Below, piece by piece: positions 16,648 through 23,914 of a DNA stretch of 24,176 bases. The stretch is taken from assembly GCA_013202335.1 (NCBI GenBank), contig JABMQR010000042.1:1-24176 (forward strand), written 5' to 3'. Source of the stretch: Bacteroidota bacterium. Its GTDB lineage: Bacteria > Spirochaetota > Spirochaetia > JABMQR01. Numbering within the stretch: the stretch's first letter is position 1; each line of letters starts with the position of its first letter. Below the pieces are notes generated by a model. It was not told the origin of the DNA. It was given only the letters and a program-made list of their open reading frames with translations, and made no database searches. A program made the translations under genes and the position numbers.

Positions 16648-16677
16648 CAACAATTCCTATTGCAACAATTTGCAACA
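16648..16677 (+). repeat. Short direct repeats upstream of the NCS2 permease
   Basis: CAACAATT occurs at 16648-16655 and 16663-16670, and CAACA again at 16673-16677. The spacings are 15 and 10 bases. They sit just upstream of the candidate -35 of the permease. A protein-binding array is possible but unproven, and the motif resembles no site I know. Confidence 0.35.
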
Positions 16678-16685
16678 CGTATGAC

Positions 16686-16723
16686 TATTTTACTGTACAA
16701 CTGGTGAACATCATAGTAAAATA
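16686..16723 (+). promoter_or_regulatory. Candidate promoter framed by an inverted repeat, upstream of the NCS2 permease
   Basis: TATTTTACT (16686-16694) and AGTAAAATA (16715-16723) are perfect 9-bp inverted arms with a 20-base spacer. TGTACA at 16694-16699 and TAAAAT at 16717-16722 are 17 bases apart and match -35 (4/6) and -10 (5/6). The repeat thus spans the promoter, which suggests a DNA-level operator rather than an RNA hairpin. Purine-riboswitch core sequence is absent. Confidence 0.45.
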
Positions 16724-16752
16724 AAATATCTAATAATAATAAGGAGATTTTG

Positions 16753-18036
16753 ATGGAAAAAATGTTCAAACTTAAAGAACACAACACGACTGTCAAAACT
16801 GAGATCTTAGCCGGTCTCACAACTTTTCTGACGATGGCATATATTCTTATCGTCAATCCACTGATACTTCAGGATGCCGGTATGGATTTTGGTGCGGTAT
16901 TTACAGCAACAACGCTTTCTGCTGCAATTGCTACTCTGGTTATGGCTTTTGCTGCGAACCTGCCGTTTGCGTTGGCACCAGGTATGGGGCTAAATGCTTT
17001 TTTTGCATATGCTGTTGTGTTGGGCATGGGTTATTCATGGCAGTTTGCTTTAACTGCAGTATTCCTTGAAGGTATAATTTTTATTATATTGACTATTTTT
17101 AACATTAGGGAAGCAATAGTAAAAAGTATTCCGACCAACATTAAAAAGGCAATTTCTGTTGGAATAGGATTATTCATTGCATTCATTGGACTTCAGAATG
17201 CCGGAGTTATTATCGGTGGAGTTACTCTTGTAGAACTTGGTGATATAACATCAGGCACAGCTCTTTTAGCTGTAATAGGGCTTATTGTTACCGGAATTCT
17301 CCTGGCATTTAAAGTACGTGGTGCTCTTCTCATCGGAATTATTGCCACCACTATAATTGGAATTCCATTTGGCGCAACAAGTGCTCCACAAGGAAGCTGG
17401 CTGCCACCATCACTAGCACCAGTATTCTTTAAATTTGACTTTACACAGGTTTTCACTCTCGATATGCTAATTGTTCTGTTCACATTTCTTTTTGTGGATA
17501 TGTTCGATACAGTTGGAACATTGATTGGTGTTTCCACAAAAGCCGGGCTTATTGATAAAGACGGAAATATCCCGAATGTTAAACAAGCCTTACTTGCAGA
17601 TGCAATTGGTACAACTGTAGGAGCTGTCTTAGGAACAAGTACTGTTACAACATATGTTGAGAGCTCTGCCGGTGTCGCAGAAGGTGGAAAAACCGGATTA
17701 ACTGCACTCAGTACAGCCGTACTATTTATTGTTGCACTTTTTCTCTCTCCACTGTTTTTGGCGGTTCCAGGTGCTGCAACTGCCCCGGCGTTGATTCTTG
17801 TTGGTCTTTTTATGATAACACCGGTCAAGGATATTGATTTTAGTGATTATACAGAATCAATCCCTGCATTCCTTACTCTGATTGTTATGCCTCTTTCCTA
17901 CAGTATTGCTAATGGAATTATGGTAGGTATGCTATCCTGGATATTCCTAAAATTATTTACCGGAAAAGTAAAAGCAATAAATATTATGACAATTATTGTA
18001 GGTGTTCTTTTTCTACTAAAATTGATTGTCGGGTAA
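16753..18036 (+). CDS. NCS2-family purine permease (AzgA/PbuG type)
   Basis: An inner-membrane purine-proton symporter (427 residues). It opens with the AzgA-branch signature EILAGLTTFLTMAYILIVNP, then FALAPGMGLNAFFAY. About a dozen helices follow, with FVDMFDTVGTLIGV, PNVKQALLADAIGTTVGAVLGTST and VESSAGVAEGGKTGLT as the substrate-site segments. The branch transports adenine, guanine or hypoxanthine; the choice cannot be made here, though uracil- and xanthine-type permeases have different signatures. AAGGAGA (16741-16747) sets ATG 16753. A TTG just before it, at 16750, is too close to the ribosome-binding site. The neighbouring ABC importer is unrelated in function as far as I can tell. A strong terminator follows at 18097. 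Confidence 0.93.
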   Translation: MEKMFKLKEHNTTVKTEILAGLTTFLTMAYILIVNPLILQDAGMDFGAVFTATTLSAAIATLVMAFAANLPFALAPGMGLNAFFAYAVVLGMGYSWQFALTAVFLEGIIFIILTIFNIREAIVKSIPTNIKKAISVGIGLFIAFIGLQNAGVIIGGVTLVELGDITSGTALLAVIGLIVTGILLAFKVRGALLIGIIATTIIGIPFGATSAPQGSWLPPSLAPVFFKFDFTQVFTLDMLIVLFTFLFVDMFDTVGTLIGVSTKAGLIDKDGNIPNVKQALLADAIGTTVGAVLGTSTVTTYVESSAGVAEGGKTGLTALSTAVLFIVALFLSPLFLAVPGAATAPALILVGLFMITPVKDIDFSDYTESIPAFLTLIVMPLSYSIANGIMVGMLSWIFLKLFTGKVKAINIMTIIVGVLFLLKLIVG

Positions 18037-18096
18037 TTTAGGCAATTCTTATAATCTTTGATTTTTTACAATTGTCTAGAGAAGTTTGTTATTACA

Positions 18097-18129
18097 GGGA
18101 GATAAAATTTGTTTTTTATCTCCCTTTTT
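18097..18129 (+). terminator. Rho-independent terminator after the NCS2 permease
   Basis: A perfect 11-bp stem, GGGAGATAAAA (18097-18107) with TTTTATCTCCC (18114-18124), has a six-base loop and is followed by TTTTT (18125-18129). It ends only 15 bases before the next ATG. A possible promoter (TTTACA 18065, TGTTAT 18087) would start RNA near 18099, within the left arm. Confidence 0.92.
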
Positions 18130-18144
18130 ACAGGATAAATAGTT

Positions 18145-18957
18145 ATGATTTTACAAAATCCTACGCAAAAATCAGTCCTTATAACAGGAGCAACCCGTGG
18201 GATTGGTGCAAAAACCTCCGAATTTTTCCTTAAAAATGGGTTTAGGGTTTTTGGGACATCAAGAAAACCTGATGACAATATAAATCTTTATTCTAATTTC
18301 AAATACTTCAAACTACTCTATCTAGACCTAAATGACAGTACATCTATAACTTCACTACCAACAAAAACCGGTCCTGTTGATGTAATAATAAACAATGCAG
18401 GGATTAGTCAGATTGGTGCCGCTGAGGATATTTCCCCAGAAACATCTATGAATATTTTCAGAACAAATTTTTTTGGAATTATTGAGATAAATAAAAGCTA
18501 TTTACCACTTATGAGACATAAAGGATCCGGAAGGATTCTGCATATCAGTTCTCTGGCCGCAAAAATACCTTTACCCTATTCAGCGTTATATGCAGCGTCA
18601 AAGGCTGCTCTTGATGCATATTCATTCTCTTTGCGATCAGAAGTCAGAAAGTATAATATTGATGTTACCAGTATATATTTTGATTATGTAAAAACAACAT
18701 TACCTCAAATAGAGTCACTTGATGAGAATTCACCTTATTACCAAAGTGCGGTTCGCATGAAAAAAAGAAGAGATAAATTTATTGGAAAAGGAAGATCGGC
18801 AAGTGAAGTTGCACAGATCATCTACAAAGCAAGCCAGGCAAGAAAACCGCCAGCTCAGATTTGTATCGGGAAAAGAGCAAAACTTCGTACTGATCTAAGA
18901 AAACTTTTACCTGATTCCCTAACGGAATGGATAATACAACACAAATTTAATGTATAA
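18145..18957 (+). CDS. Short-chain dehydrogenase/reductase
   Basis: A classical SDR oxidoreductase (270 residues). The Rossmann motif TGATRGIG is at 14-21, Asp61 is placed for the adenine ring, NNAG is at 83-86, and the catalytic set is Ser136, Tyr149 and Lys153 (YAASK). TSRKP at 38-42 puts a basic Arg after the second strand, which favours NADP(H). The C-terminal third is basic and ends in a tail with a predicted helix (LTEWIIQHKF). The substrate is not evident. AGGA nine bases before ATG is the ribosome-binding site. Its mRNA must pass or avoid the terminator that ends 15 bases upstream. It is convergent with the sensor-kinase gene, six bases apart, with no terminator between. Confidence 0.9.
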   Translation: MILQNPTQKSVLITGATRGIGAKTSEFFLKNGFRVFGTSRKPDDNINLYSNFKYFKLLYLDLNDSTSITSLPTKTGPVDVIINNAGISQIGAAEDISPETSMNIFRTNFFGIIEINKSYLPLMRHKGSGRILHISSLAAKIPLPYSALYAASKAALDAYSFSLRSEVRKYNIDVTSIYFDYVKTTLPQIESLDENSPYYQSAVRMKKRRDKFIGKGRSASEVAQIIYKASQARKPPAQICIGKRAKLRTDLRKLLPDSLTEWIIQHKFNV

Positions 18958-18963
18958 AGCCTG

Positions 18964-21900
18964 CTATCTATTCAGTGGGATAATTTTTTCCATTTCCTGG
19001 ATTACATCCTGCGTATACTCACCAAAGTCAAACATAGTGATCAACTTTCTGTATAGAGGCTTTATAAAACGTTTGAGACGGTCTTTATCCTTCTCCATAG
19101 TTGTCTTCCCATGGCGAACCAGAACAGTCACTGCAGCCGGCGAATGATAGTCACCAACTTCAACAAAACCAAATTTTTTATACAAATTTATTGTTTTTGT
19201 ATCGTCCTTGAATATATCAATTACCAGCTTATCTATCCCGATTGACCTTGCCAGAAGAAAAACAAGCATAATAAGACCAATTGAAACTGTTGTATTTCTC
19301 ATCTCCGGGAGAACAGCAAGCCTGATTATTTCTGCACTGTTTTTCTTGCCAAGCAACTCCTCAACATTAAAATACTCCGATACAGGAAGGGGCCAGAATT
19401 TTGAGGACGGCAGCAGTGATACTGTCCCAACCGGGTGAATCCCACGGTAAGCAAGAATGTGCATCGCATCCTCATCAAACGGACGATGGATTGATTCCTC
19501 TATATACCCTTTTTCCCCTATCAGAACTTTTCTTTGGAGAAAGAAAACATCATTCAGTCCTGATTCATCATTTGTGATTAGATTGAAGCGAATTGCAGTT
19601 TTACCAGCCTCGGTTATTGGAAATATAACGGTAAACGATGATCCTTCCCCGACCGTACTCCTTACCCGAAACCTCCCTGACATTTTTTCAACCAGACTGT
19701 AGCAATTTGACAACCCCAAACCTGTACCTGTCCCAGGTGGTTTAGTAGTAAAAAATGGCGTGAAAATCTGATTTAGATTTTCAGAGGGTATCCCACAGCC
19801 TGTATCCTCTACAGTAATATAGACAGAACCATTTTCTTCATTACAGGAAAGTATCAAGTCTCCCTTACCATCCATTGCCTGAATAGCATTCACTATTAAA
19901 TTTAGAAAAAGTTGTTGCAGTTCGCTCTCATTGGCCTTAATATGCGGAAGTGCATGATAATTTCTGATTACATTAATTTCATGTGAATCAATACCTCTGG
20001 TTGCCAGTCTGAGAGAAAATTCCAAAATTCTGACCAAATCCACTTCCTGAAGCTGCTTTTCCTCTTTTCTCGTATAAACAGCCAGCTCCTTAATAACATC
20101 AGCCGCATTCATTGCGTATGACAAAATATCCTCAGCGTATTCCTTGATAGGAGAAGCATCCAGCACCTCTGAAAGAATTATTTCAGCAGTCCCTGCTATA
20201 CCTGCCAGAGGATTATTAAGTTCATGTGCTATACCTGCTGCCAGGGTACCTATACCAGCCATCCTTTCAGTTCGTACAAGATCCTCCTGCAGTCGTTTCT
20301 GCTCAGTAATATCCTTTATAATTTCAATAAAAACTAATTTTTGATTTTGAGGAACACGTACATTATTGAACTGAAATGAATATATCTCATTATTTACTTC
20401 AGCCTCAGATTCGGTCATACCTCCACCATGAATACAGTCAAGTGATTTGCAGTAGGGACAAGGTCGTGTTCTATTAAAAAACACCCTGTAACACTTTTTC
20501 CCTATTAAATTCTCCCGAATCTTCCCAAAAAACATTGTTGCGGCATTATTAACTTCTATTATTGTGTAATCTACATCAGTCATCGCTATCGGTGAAACAA
20601 TACCATTAAATATAGCTTCCAGCTTACTGTTGCTAAGATAGAGTTCATCACCCTGGGCTCGTATATGCTCAAACGAGAGAGCATTTTTCAGAGAAAGTGA
20701 GCATTGGGCTGCAAGAATTTCCAAAGCATCTATCTCATATTTTGATATAATGTTTTTATTTTCCGGAAAACTACTAATTATATATCCTGAAATCCGTTTT
20801 CTATAGATAAGTGGAATAACTATATCAGCTGAAGGCAGCTGTTCACTAATCTTGAAAGCCTCTTCTCTCTGTTCCGGATAAATCAGAGAACTGACATCTC
20901 TTGACTTCAGTTGATCAATCTTAATCTGTAGTTGATCGTTAAACTCAAGATAAACAGTGTCACCAATCTTAGTTTCTGTTTGGCAGTTATTATTAGAAAG
21001 CAGTTTTAAATTATTGTCCTTACTTTTAATATCCTCGACCAGAAATATGGTCCAGTCGGCTTTTAAACCGTGTTTCAAACTGACAACAACTTCATCACCC
21101 AGCTCGTTTAAATCAATTACTGTAGTAAGTTTCTGGCTGAGTTCACGAATAGTTGCCTGATAGGGATGTCGCCTGGGTATAATAACCTTATCAACAATAT
21201 AAGCCATAAAATTACGTAATGGAGCAATAATGAGTGCTGTAGCAAATCCGAGAATTGTGGCAACGGGAAAAATATCATATGGGGCAAAAGCAGGATTTAA
21301 TACTTGAATCAAAAGGATAAGCAAGTAATAAATAAATGTTGCTGCTATTGATAAAATCAATACGAGCATTACCTGCAATGCAACTTTAGAGTAATTTATA
21401 AGTTTAAATTTATAAATCGTATAAAACAGGAGAATTGCATTTATTCCCGCTGCAAGAATATCAATGGGATATTTCCCAAGTGCAGGCAAAAGATTAAACA
21501 GTATCCCTATGAGCATAATAATCGTTCCGAAAAGAGGTAGTAAAAGGTTTTTCCTGACTTTTGGGCTGTTGCTTTTCCTGGCTCTCAAACTGTTGCTTTT
21601 TCTGCTATCAAACGCTAATAACAGAAAAGTGCAAATTATATAAACATAATTAATGGAATATGCAACAATTGCACCATGTCCAAGTTCATAAAAGAACTGA
21701 CCATCCGGTGTAACCCCGGCATTGGAAACAATAGTCCCGCTAAAATTAAAGTACATTAACAAAGCAACCAGTGTATAACTGAGTTTAATAAAAATTTTGA
21801 AATTTCTTTTATGAAGCTCCATAATGTCGACTACAGAATGGATAAGGGTAAACGGGACTGACAGCATCCCGACAAGCATGAATTTGTTCCAGATAAGCGG

Positions 21901-22086
21901 GGTAAGTACCGGACTGTTCAGATGCATCATAAAAGAACCAAAACTCCAGACAGTCATGGCTAGTACATAAAACTGGAAAGACCAGTAAAACCGGGCCTTG
22001 CTGTACTGAAGAAATCCGAATAGTGCAAAAAAAACATATAAAATGAAAGCCATAGCAGGAATAATGGTAGAAACATCAATAATCAT
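18964..22086 (-). CDS. Membrane sensor histidine kinase fused to a C-terminal GNAT/FeeM-like acyltransferase domain
   Basis: A 1040-residue fusion. Residues 1-228 hold seven membrane helices of the histidine-kinase 7TM type, and 236-290 two more. A GAF-like region spans about 310-470. A PAS domain (481-595) has Cys532, Cys543, Cys546 and Cys551 (RPCPYCKSLDC). HisKA has the phosphoacceptor His621 in AHELNNPL; HATPase has the N-box LNLIVNAIQAM, G1 EDTGCGIP, FFTTKPPGTGTGLGLS. After the kinase (about 832-1000) comes a GNAT fold with FDEDAMH at 870-876, PVGTVSLLPSS, AEIIRLAVLP with Glu919 and Arg922, and LYKKFGFVEVG. The E-x-x-R pair and D-rich motif resemble FeeM N-acyl amino acid synthases and LuxI-type enzymes; the reaction is not known. 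A basic C-terminal helix follows. No REC domain is attached. AAGGA precedes the ATG. It is divergent from the ICMT-like gene, with a likely partner regulator at 22720. Confidence 0.9.
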   Translation of the reverse strand: MIIDVSTIIPAMAFILYVFFALFGFLQYSKARFYWSFQFYVLAMTVWSFGSFMMHLNSPVLTPLIWNKFMLVGMLSVPFTLIHSVVDIMELHKRNFKIFIKLSYTLVALLMYFNFSGTIVSNAGVTPDGQFFYELGHGAIVAYSINYVYIICTFLLLAFDSRKSNSLRARKSNSPKVRKNLLLPLFGTIIMLIGILFNLLPALGKYPIDILAAGINAILLFYTIYKFKLINYSKVALQVMLVLILSIAATFIYYLLILLIQVLNPAFAPYDIFPVATILGFATALIIAPLRNFMAYIVDKVIIPRRHPYQATIRELSQKLTTVIDLNELGDEVVVSLKHGLKADWTIFLVEDIKSKDNNLKLLSNNNCQTETKIGDTVYLEFNDQLQIKIDQLKSRDVSSLIYPEQREEAFKISEQLPSADIVIPLIYRKRISGYIISSFPENKNIISKYEIDALEILAAQCSLSLKNALSFEHIRAQGDELYLSNSKLEAIFNGIVSPIAMTDVDYTIIEVNNAATMFFGKIRENLIGKKCYRVFFNRTRPCPYCKSLDCIHGGGMTESEAEVNNEIYSFQFNNVRVPQNQKLVFIEIIKDITEQKRLQEDLVRTERMAGIGTLAAGIAHELNNPLAGIAGTAEIILSEVLDASPIKEYAEDILSYAMNAADVIKELAVYTRKEEKQLQEVDLVRILEFSLRLATRGIDSHEINVIRNYHALPHIKANESELQQLFLNLIVNAIQAMDGKGDLILSCNEENGSVYITVEDTGCGIPSENLNQIFTPFFTTKPPGTGTGLGLSNCYSLVEKMSGRFRVRSTVGEGSSFTVIFPITEAGKTAIRFNLITNDESGLNDVFFLQRKVLIGEKGYIEESIHRPFDEDAMHILAYRGIHPVGTVSLLPSSKFWPLPVSEYFNVEELLGKKNSAEIIRLAVLPEMRNTTVSIGLIMLVFLLARSIGIDKLVIDIFKDDTKTINLYKKFGFVEVGDYHSPAAVTVLVRHGKTTMEKDKDRLKRFIKPLYRKLITMFDFGEYTQDVIQEMEKIIPLNR
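21553..21600 (-). repeat. 24-bp imperfect tandem repeat inside the kinase gene
   Basis: Two in-frame 24-base copies encode KSNSLRAR (163-170) and KSNSPKVR (171-178) in the cytoplasmic loop between membrane helices 5 and 6. The loop is basic, consistent with the positive-inside rule. It probably arose by slippage and may vary in copy number between strains. Confidence 0.7.
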
Positions 22087-22143
22087 AGTATATCCTTATA
22101 TCTGTATTCATAAAAACAGCTTTCACCATACTACAGGAAAAAC
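22087..22143. promoter_or_regulatory. 57-bp divergent promoter region, sensor kinase / ICMT-like gene
   Basis: Only 57 bases separate the two start codons. Each side has a ribosome-binding site (AAGGA for the kinase, AGGA for the methyltransferase), so the two promoters must overlap here or lie inside the genes. I could not assign -35 and -10 boxes with confidence. Confidence 0.5.
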
Positions 22144-22704
22144 ATGGATTTAGGCAAATTAATTTTTCTATCTATTTCAGGATACATTATTTTACTTATT
22201 CATGATCTTTCCCAAATAAAAAAGAGTAAAACAGTTACCCGGATTACTTATATAAGTTATCCGATAATCCTCATCCCGTATATACTTATATTCATCATTT
22301 ATCTACCTAATAATACGATTCCCGCATGGCTCACAATTCTATATTCCCTACTGATTCCCGCACTCTTTCTTTTGCTGCTGTATTCTGTCCTGCTTGAAAT
22401 TCCACTCAAGATTAAACAGGGTAAAGTATCTGTCGATGAAAAAGCCAGAGTTGTCTATAAACAAGGAACATACAGTTTTTCCCGTCACCCAGGCTTTATC
22501 TGGATGACTTTATTAAACGCTTCTATTTATGGCTTATTTATAAATAGAGAGATACTAGTGCTTACCGTAGTATTGACCTTATGCAATCTAGCACTTATCA
22601 TCGTTGAGGACTTGTATATATTCCCAGCTTTGTTTAGGGACTATAATCAATACAAAAAGGAAGTTCCCTTTATTTGCAAGTTGCCTTTTAATAAGAAACC
22701 ATAG
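22144..22704 (+). CDS. ICMT/PEMT-like membrane methyltransferase family protein
   Basis: A small integral membrane protein (186 residues) with hydrophobic helices at about 3-20, 33-54, 60-85 and 119-154. The C-terminal half carries the family signature: GTYSFSRHPGFIW with Arg114-His115-Pro116, then Glu155 and a tail FRDYNQYKKEVPFI with two tyrosines and a proline. Isoprenylcysteine carboxyl methyltransferases and phospholipid N-methyltransferases use this segment to bind S-adenosylmethionine near the membrane. Bacterial members are mostly uncharacterised, so substrate is open; it need not be a prenylated protein. AGGA five bases before ATG supports the start. It is divergent from the kinase fusion and is followed immediately by the response regulator, whose ribosome-binding site begins at its stop codon. 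Confidence 0.8.
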   Translation: MDLGKLIFLSISGYIILLIHDLSQIKKSKTVTRITYISYPIILIPYILIFIIYLPNNTIPAWLTILYSLLIPALFLLLLYSVLLEIPLKIKQGKVSVDEKARVVYKQGTYSFSRHPGFIWMTLLNASIYGLFINREILVLTVVLTLCNLALIIVEDLYIFPALFRDYNQYKKEVPFICKLPFNKKP

Positions 22705-22719
22705 GTGGAGATAAATTTT

Positions 22720-23748
22720 ATGGCATATCATATAGCTGCAACAGATGACGATGCTGCAATAAGAAAAATACTTCAGATAATACTTAAAAAAGAAGGATTT
22801 GTGGTATCAATCTGTGATAGTGGAAACAGTCTTTTAGATCTTTTGAGTATCAAATCAGACGAAATTGACTGTATTGTTCTTGATATTAAAATGCCGGGAA
22901 TTTCGGGTCTTGAACTCCTGGGCATTTTAAAGTCTAAATACCCTTATATTCCGGTTATAATGCTCACTGCATTCACCGATCTGGACACAGGGATGAAAGC
23001 AATTCGTAAGGGTGCTGAAGACTACCTCTCAAAACCTGTCAGGAGAAGCGAACTTATCAGCAGGGTAAATGATGTAATAAAAAAATCAAAAGCAAAATCT
23101 GCTGAAAATGAAAAACTTCAAAACAGCAGCCATCAACAGAAATTCCTGGAAGAACAACTGGGTAAAGCACATCACACGATAATGCGTACCACTATGGCTA
23201 CTATAAAAGCTTTCTCAGAAACAATTGAGCAAAAAGATCCATATACCAAGGGTCATTGCAACCGTGTATGTGAATTGGCTCTTCTTATAGGAAAAAAAAT
23301 CAGTTTATCCGAATCTGATTTGACAATTTTAGAGGGAGGCTGCCTGCTTCACGATATAGGGAAAATTGGAATACCTGAAAACATCTTAAATAAACCGGGG
23401 AAATTAACTTATAGTGAATATAGTCTTATCAAATCTCACCCTGAGACGGGTGAAAAAATCCTGAAGCATATAGATATGTTTACTCCATATACACCAATAG
23501 TTCGGAATCATCATGAACGTTTTGATGGTACAGGCTATCCTGATGGTTTGTCAGGTGACAGAATCCCTCTTTTGGTACGAATAGTTACTTTGGCAGATGC
23601 ATTTGATGCTATGACCAGTGACAGATCTTACAGAAAAAGTCTATCTCTTGATAATGCCCTTCTTGAAATAGTGCAAAATAAAAATAAACAGTTTGATCCT
23701 GAACTGGTAGAAGTGTTTATAAACAGCAAATTCTACGAAAATTTGTAA
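22720..23748 (+). CDS. Response regulator with HD-GYP phosphodiesterase domain
   Basis: A cytoplasmic two-component output protein (342 residues). The receiver domain (5-118) has acidic Asp9-11, phosphoacceptor Asp55 (VLDIKMPG), Thr83 and Lys105 (SKP). A linker helix follows. The HD-GYP domain (about 155-335) has His179 (KGHCNRV), His211-Asp212 (HDIGK), HH at 264-265, and the GYP motif TGYPDGL at 271-277, so catalytic metal ligands are intact. Known HD-GYP proteins degrade cyclic di-GMP, linearising it to pGpG or GMP. GTG 22705 is part of the ribosome-binding site GGTGGAG, and ATG 22720 is nine bases beyond it; this start gives a receiver beginning close to the first strand. Its partner is likely the kinase at 18964, which has no receiver domain of its own. 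Confidence 0.94.
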   Translation: MAYHIAATDDDAAIRKILQIILKKEGFVVSICDSGNSLLDLLSIKSDEIDCIVLDIKMPGISGLELLGILKSKYPYIPVIMLTAFTDLDTGMKAIRKGAEDYLSKPVRRSELISRVNDVIKKSKAKSAENEKLQNSSHQQKFLEEQLGKAHHTIMRTTMATIKAFSETIEQKDPYTKGHCNRVCELALLIGKKISLSESDLTILEGGCLLHDIGKIGIPENILNKPGKLTYSEYSLIKSHPETGEKILKHIDMFTPYTPIVRNHHERFDGTGYPDGLSGDRIPLLVRIVTLADAFDAMTSDRSYRKSLSLDNALLEIVQNKNKQFDPELVEVFINSKFYENL

Positions 23749-23794
23749 AATTAATCAAATAACAAAAGAGGTCTCGATTTTTCTGTTCTCGGTT

Positions 23795-23821
23795 AAAAAA
23801 GCCGGCTGCGAACAGCCGGTT
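23795..23821 (-). terminator. Rho-independent terminator 2 for the YgeW-like gene
   Basis: Read on the minus strand, CCGGCTG and CAGCCGG form a 7-bp stem (23802-23808 with 23813-23819) with a TTCG tetraloop, followed by a T6 run. It is nearly identical to the hairpin at 23849 and is the second of a tandem pair. No T-run follows it on the plus strand. Confidence 0.85.
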
Positions 23822-23848
23822 AGAAACTTAATTTCTATCCGTTTTGGT

Positions 23849-23876
23849 AAAAAAGCCGGCTGCGGGGACAGCCGGC
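23849..23876 (-). terminator. Rho-independent terminator 1 for the YgeW-like gene
   Basis: On the minus strand a perfect 8-bp stem GCCGGCTG / CAGCCGGC (23855-23862 with 23869-23876) with a six-base loop is followed by TTTTTT. It lies 38 bases after the stop codon of the gene at 23915. It terminates that gene; convergent read-through from the response regulator meets no plus-strand signal. Confidence 0.88.
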
Positions 23877-23914
23877 AGGGGTTTGGGTTATGGAGGTTTC
23901 AACAACCTTCATAA

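Noticed and set aside
16750..16752. TTG start of the NCS2 permease.
   Set aside because: Only two bases after AAGGAGA, too close; ATG 16753 fits better.
16608..16752. Purine riboswitch before the NCS2 permease.
   Set aside because: The conserved core and three-way-junction sequences are absent.
17193..17828. 211-residue open frame antisense to the NCS2 permease.
   Set aside because: It is the mirror of a conserved hydrophobic gene, low in complexity (Ala, Thr, Val, Pro), without a ribosome-binding site or family motif.
22705..22719. GTG start for the response regulator.
   Set aside because: The GTG is part of the ribosome-binding site GGTGGAG; ATG 22720 has correct spacing and a better receiver N-terminus.
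23795..23876. The two similar hairpins as a CRISPR array or mobile repeat.
   Set aside because: Only two copies, no regular spacers, and each has a T-run on the minus strand, which fits terminators.
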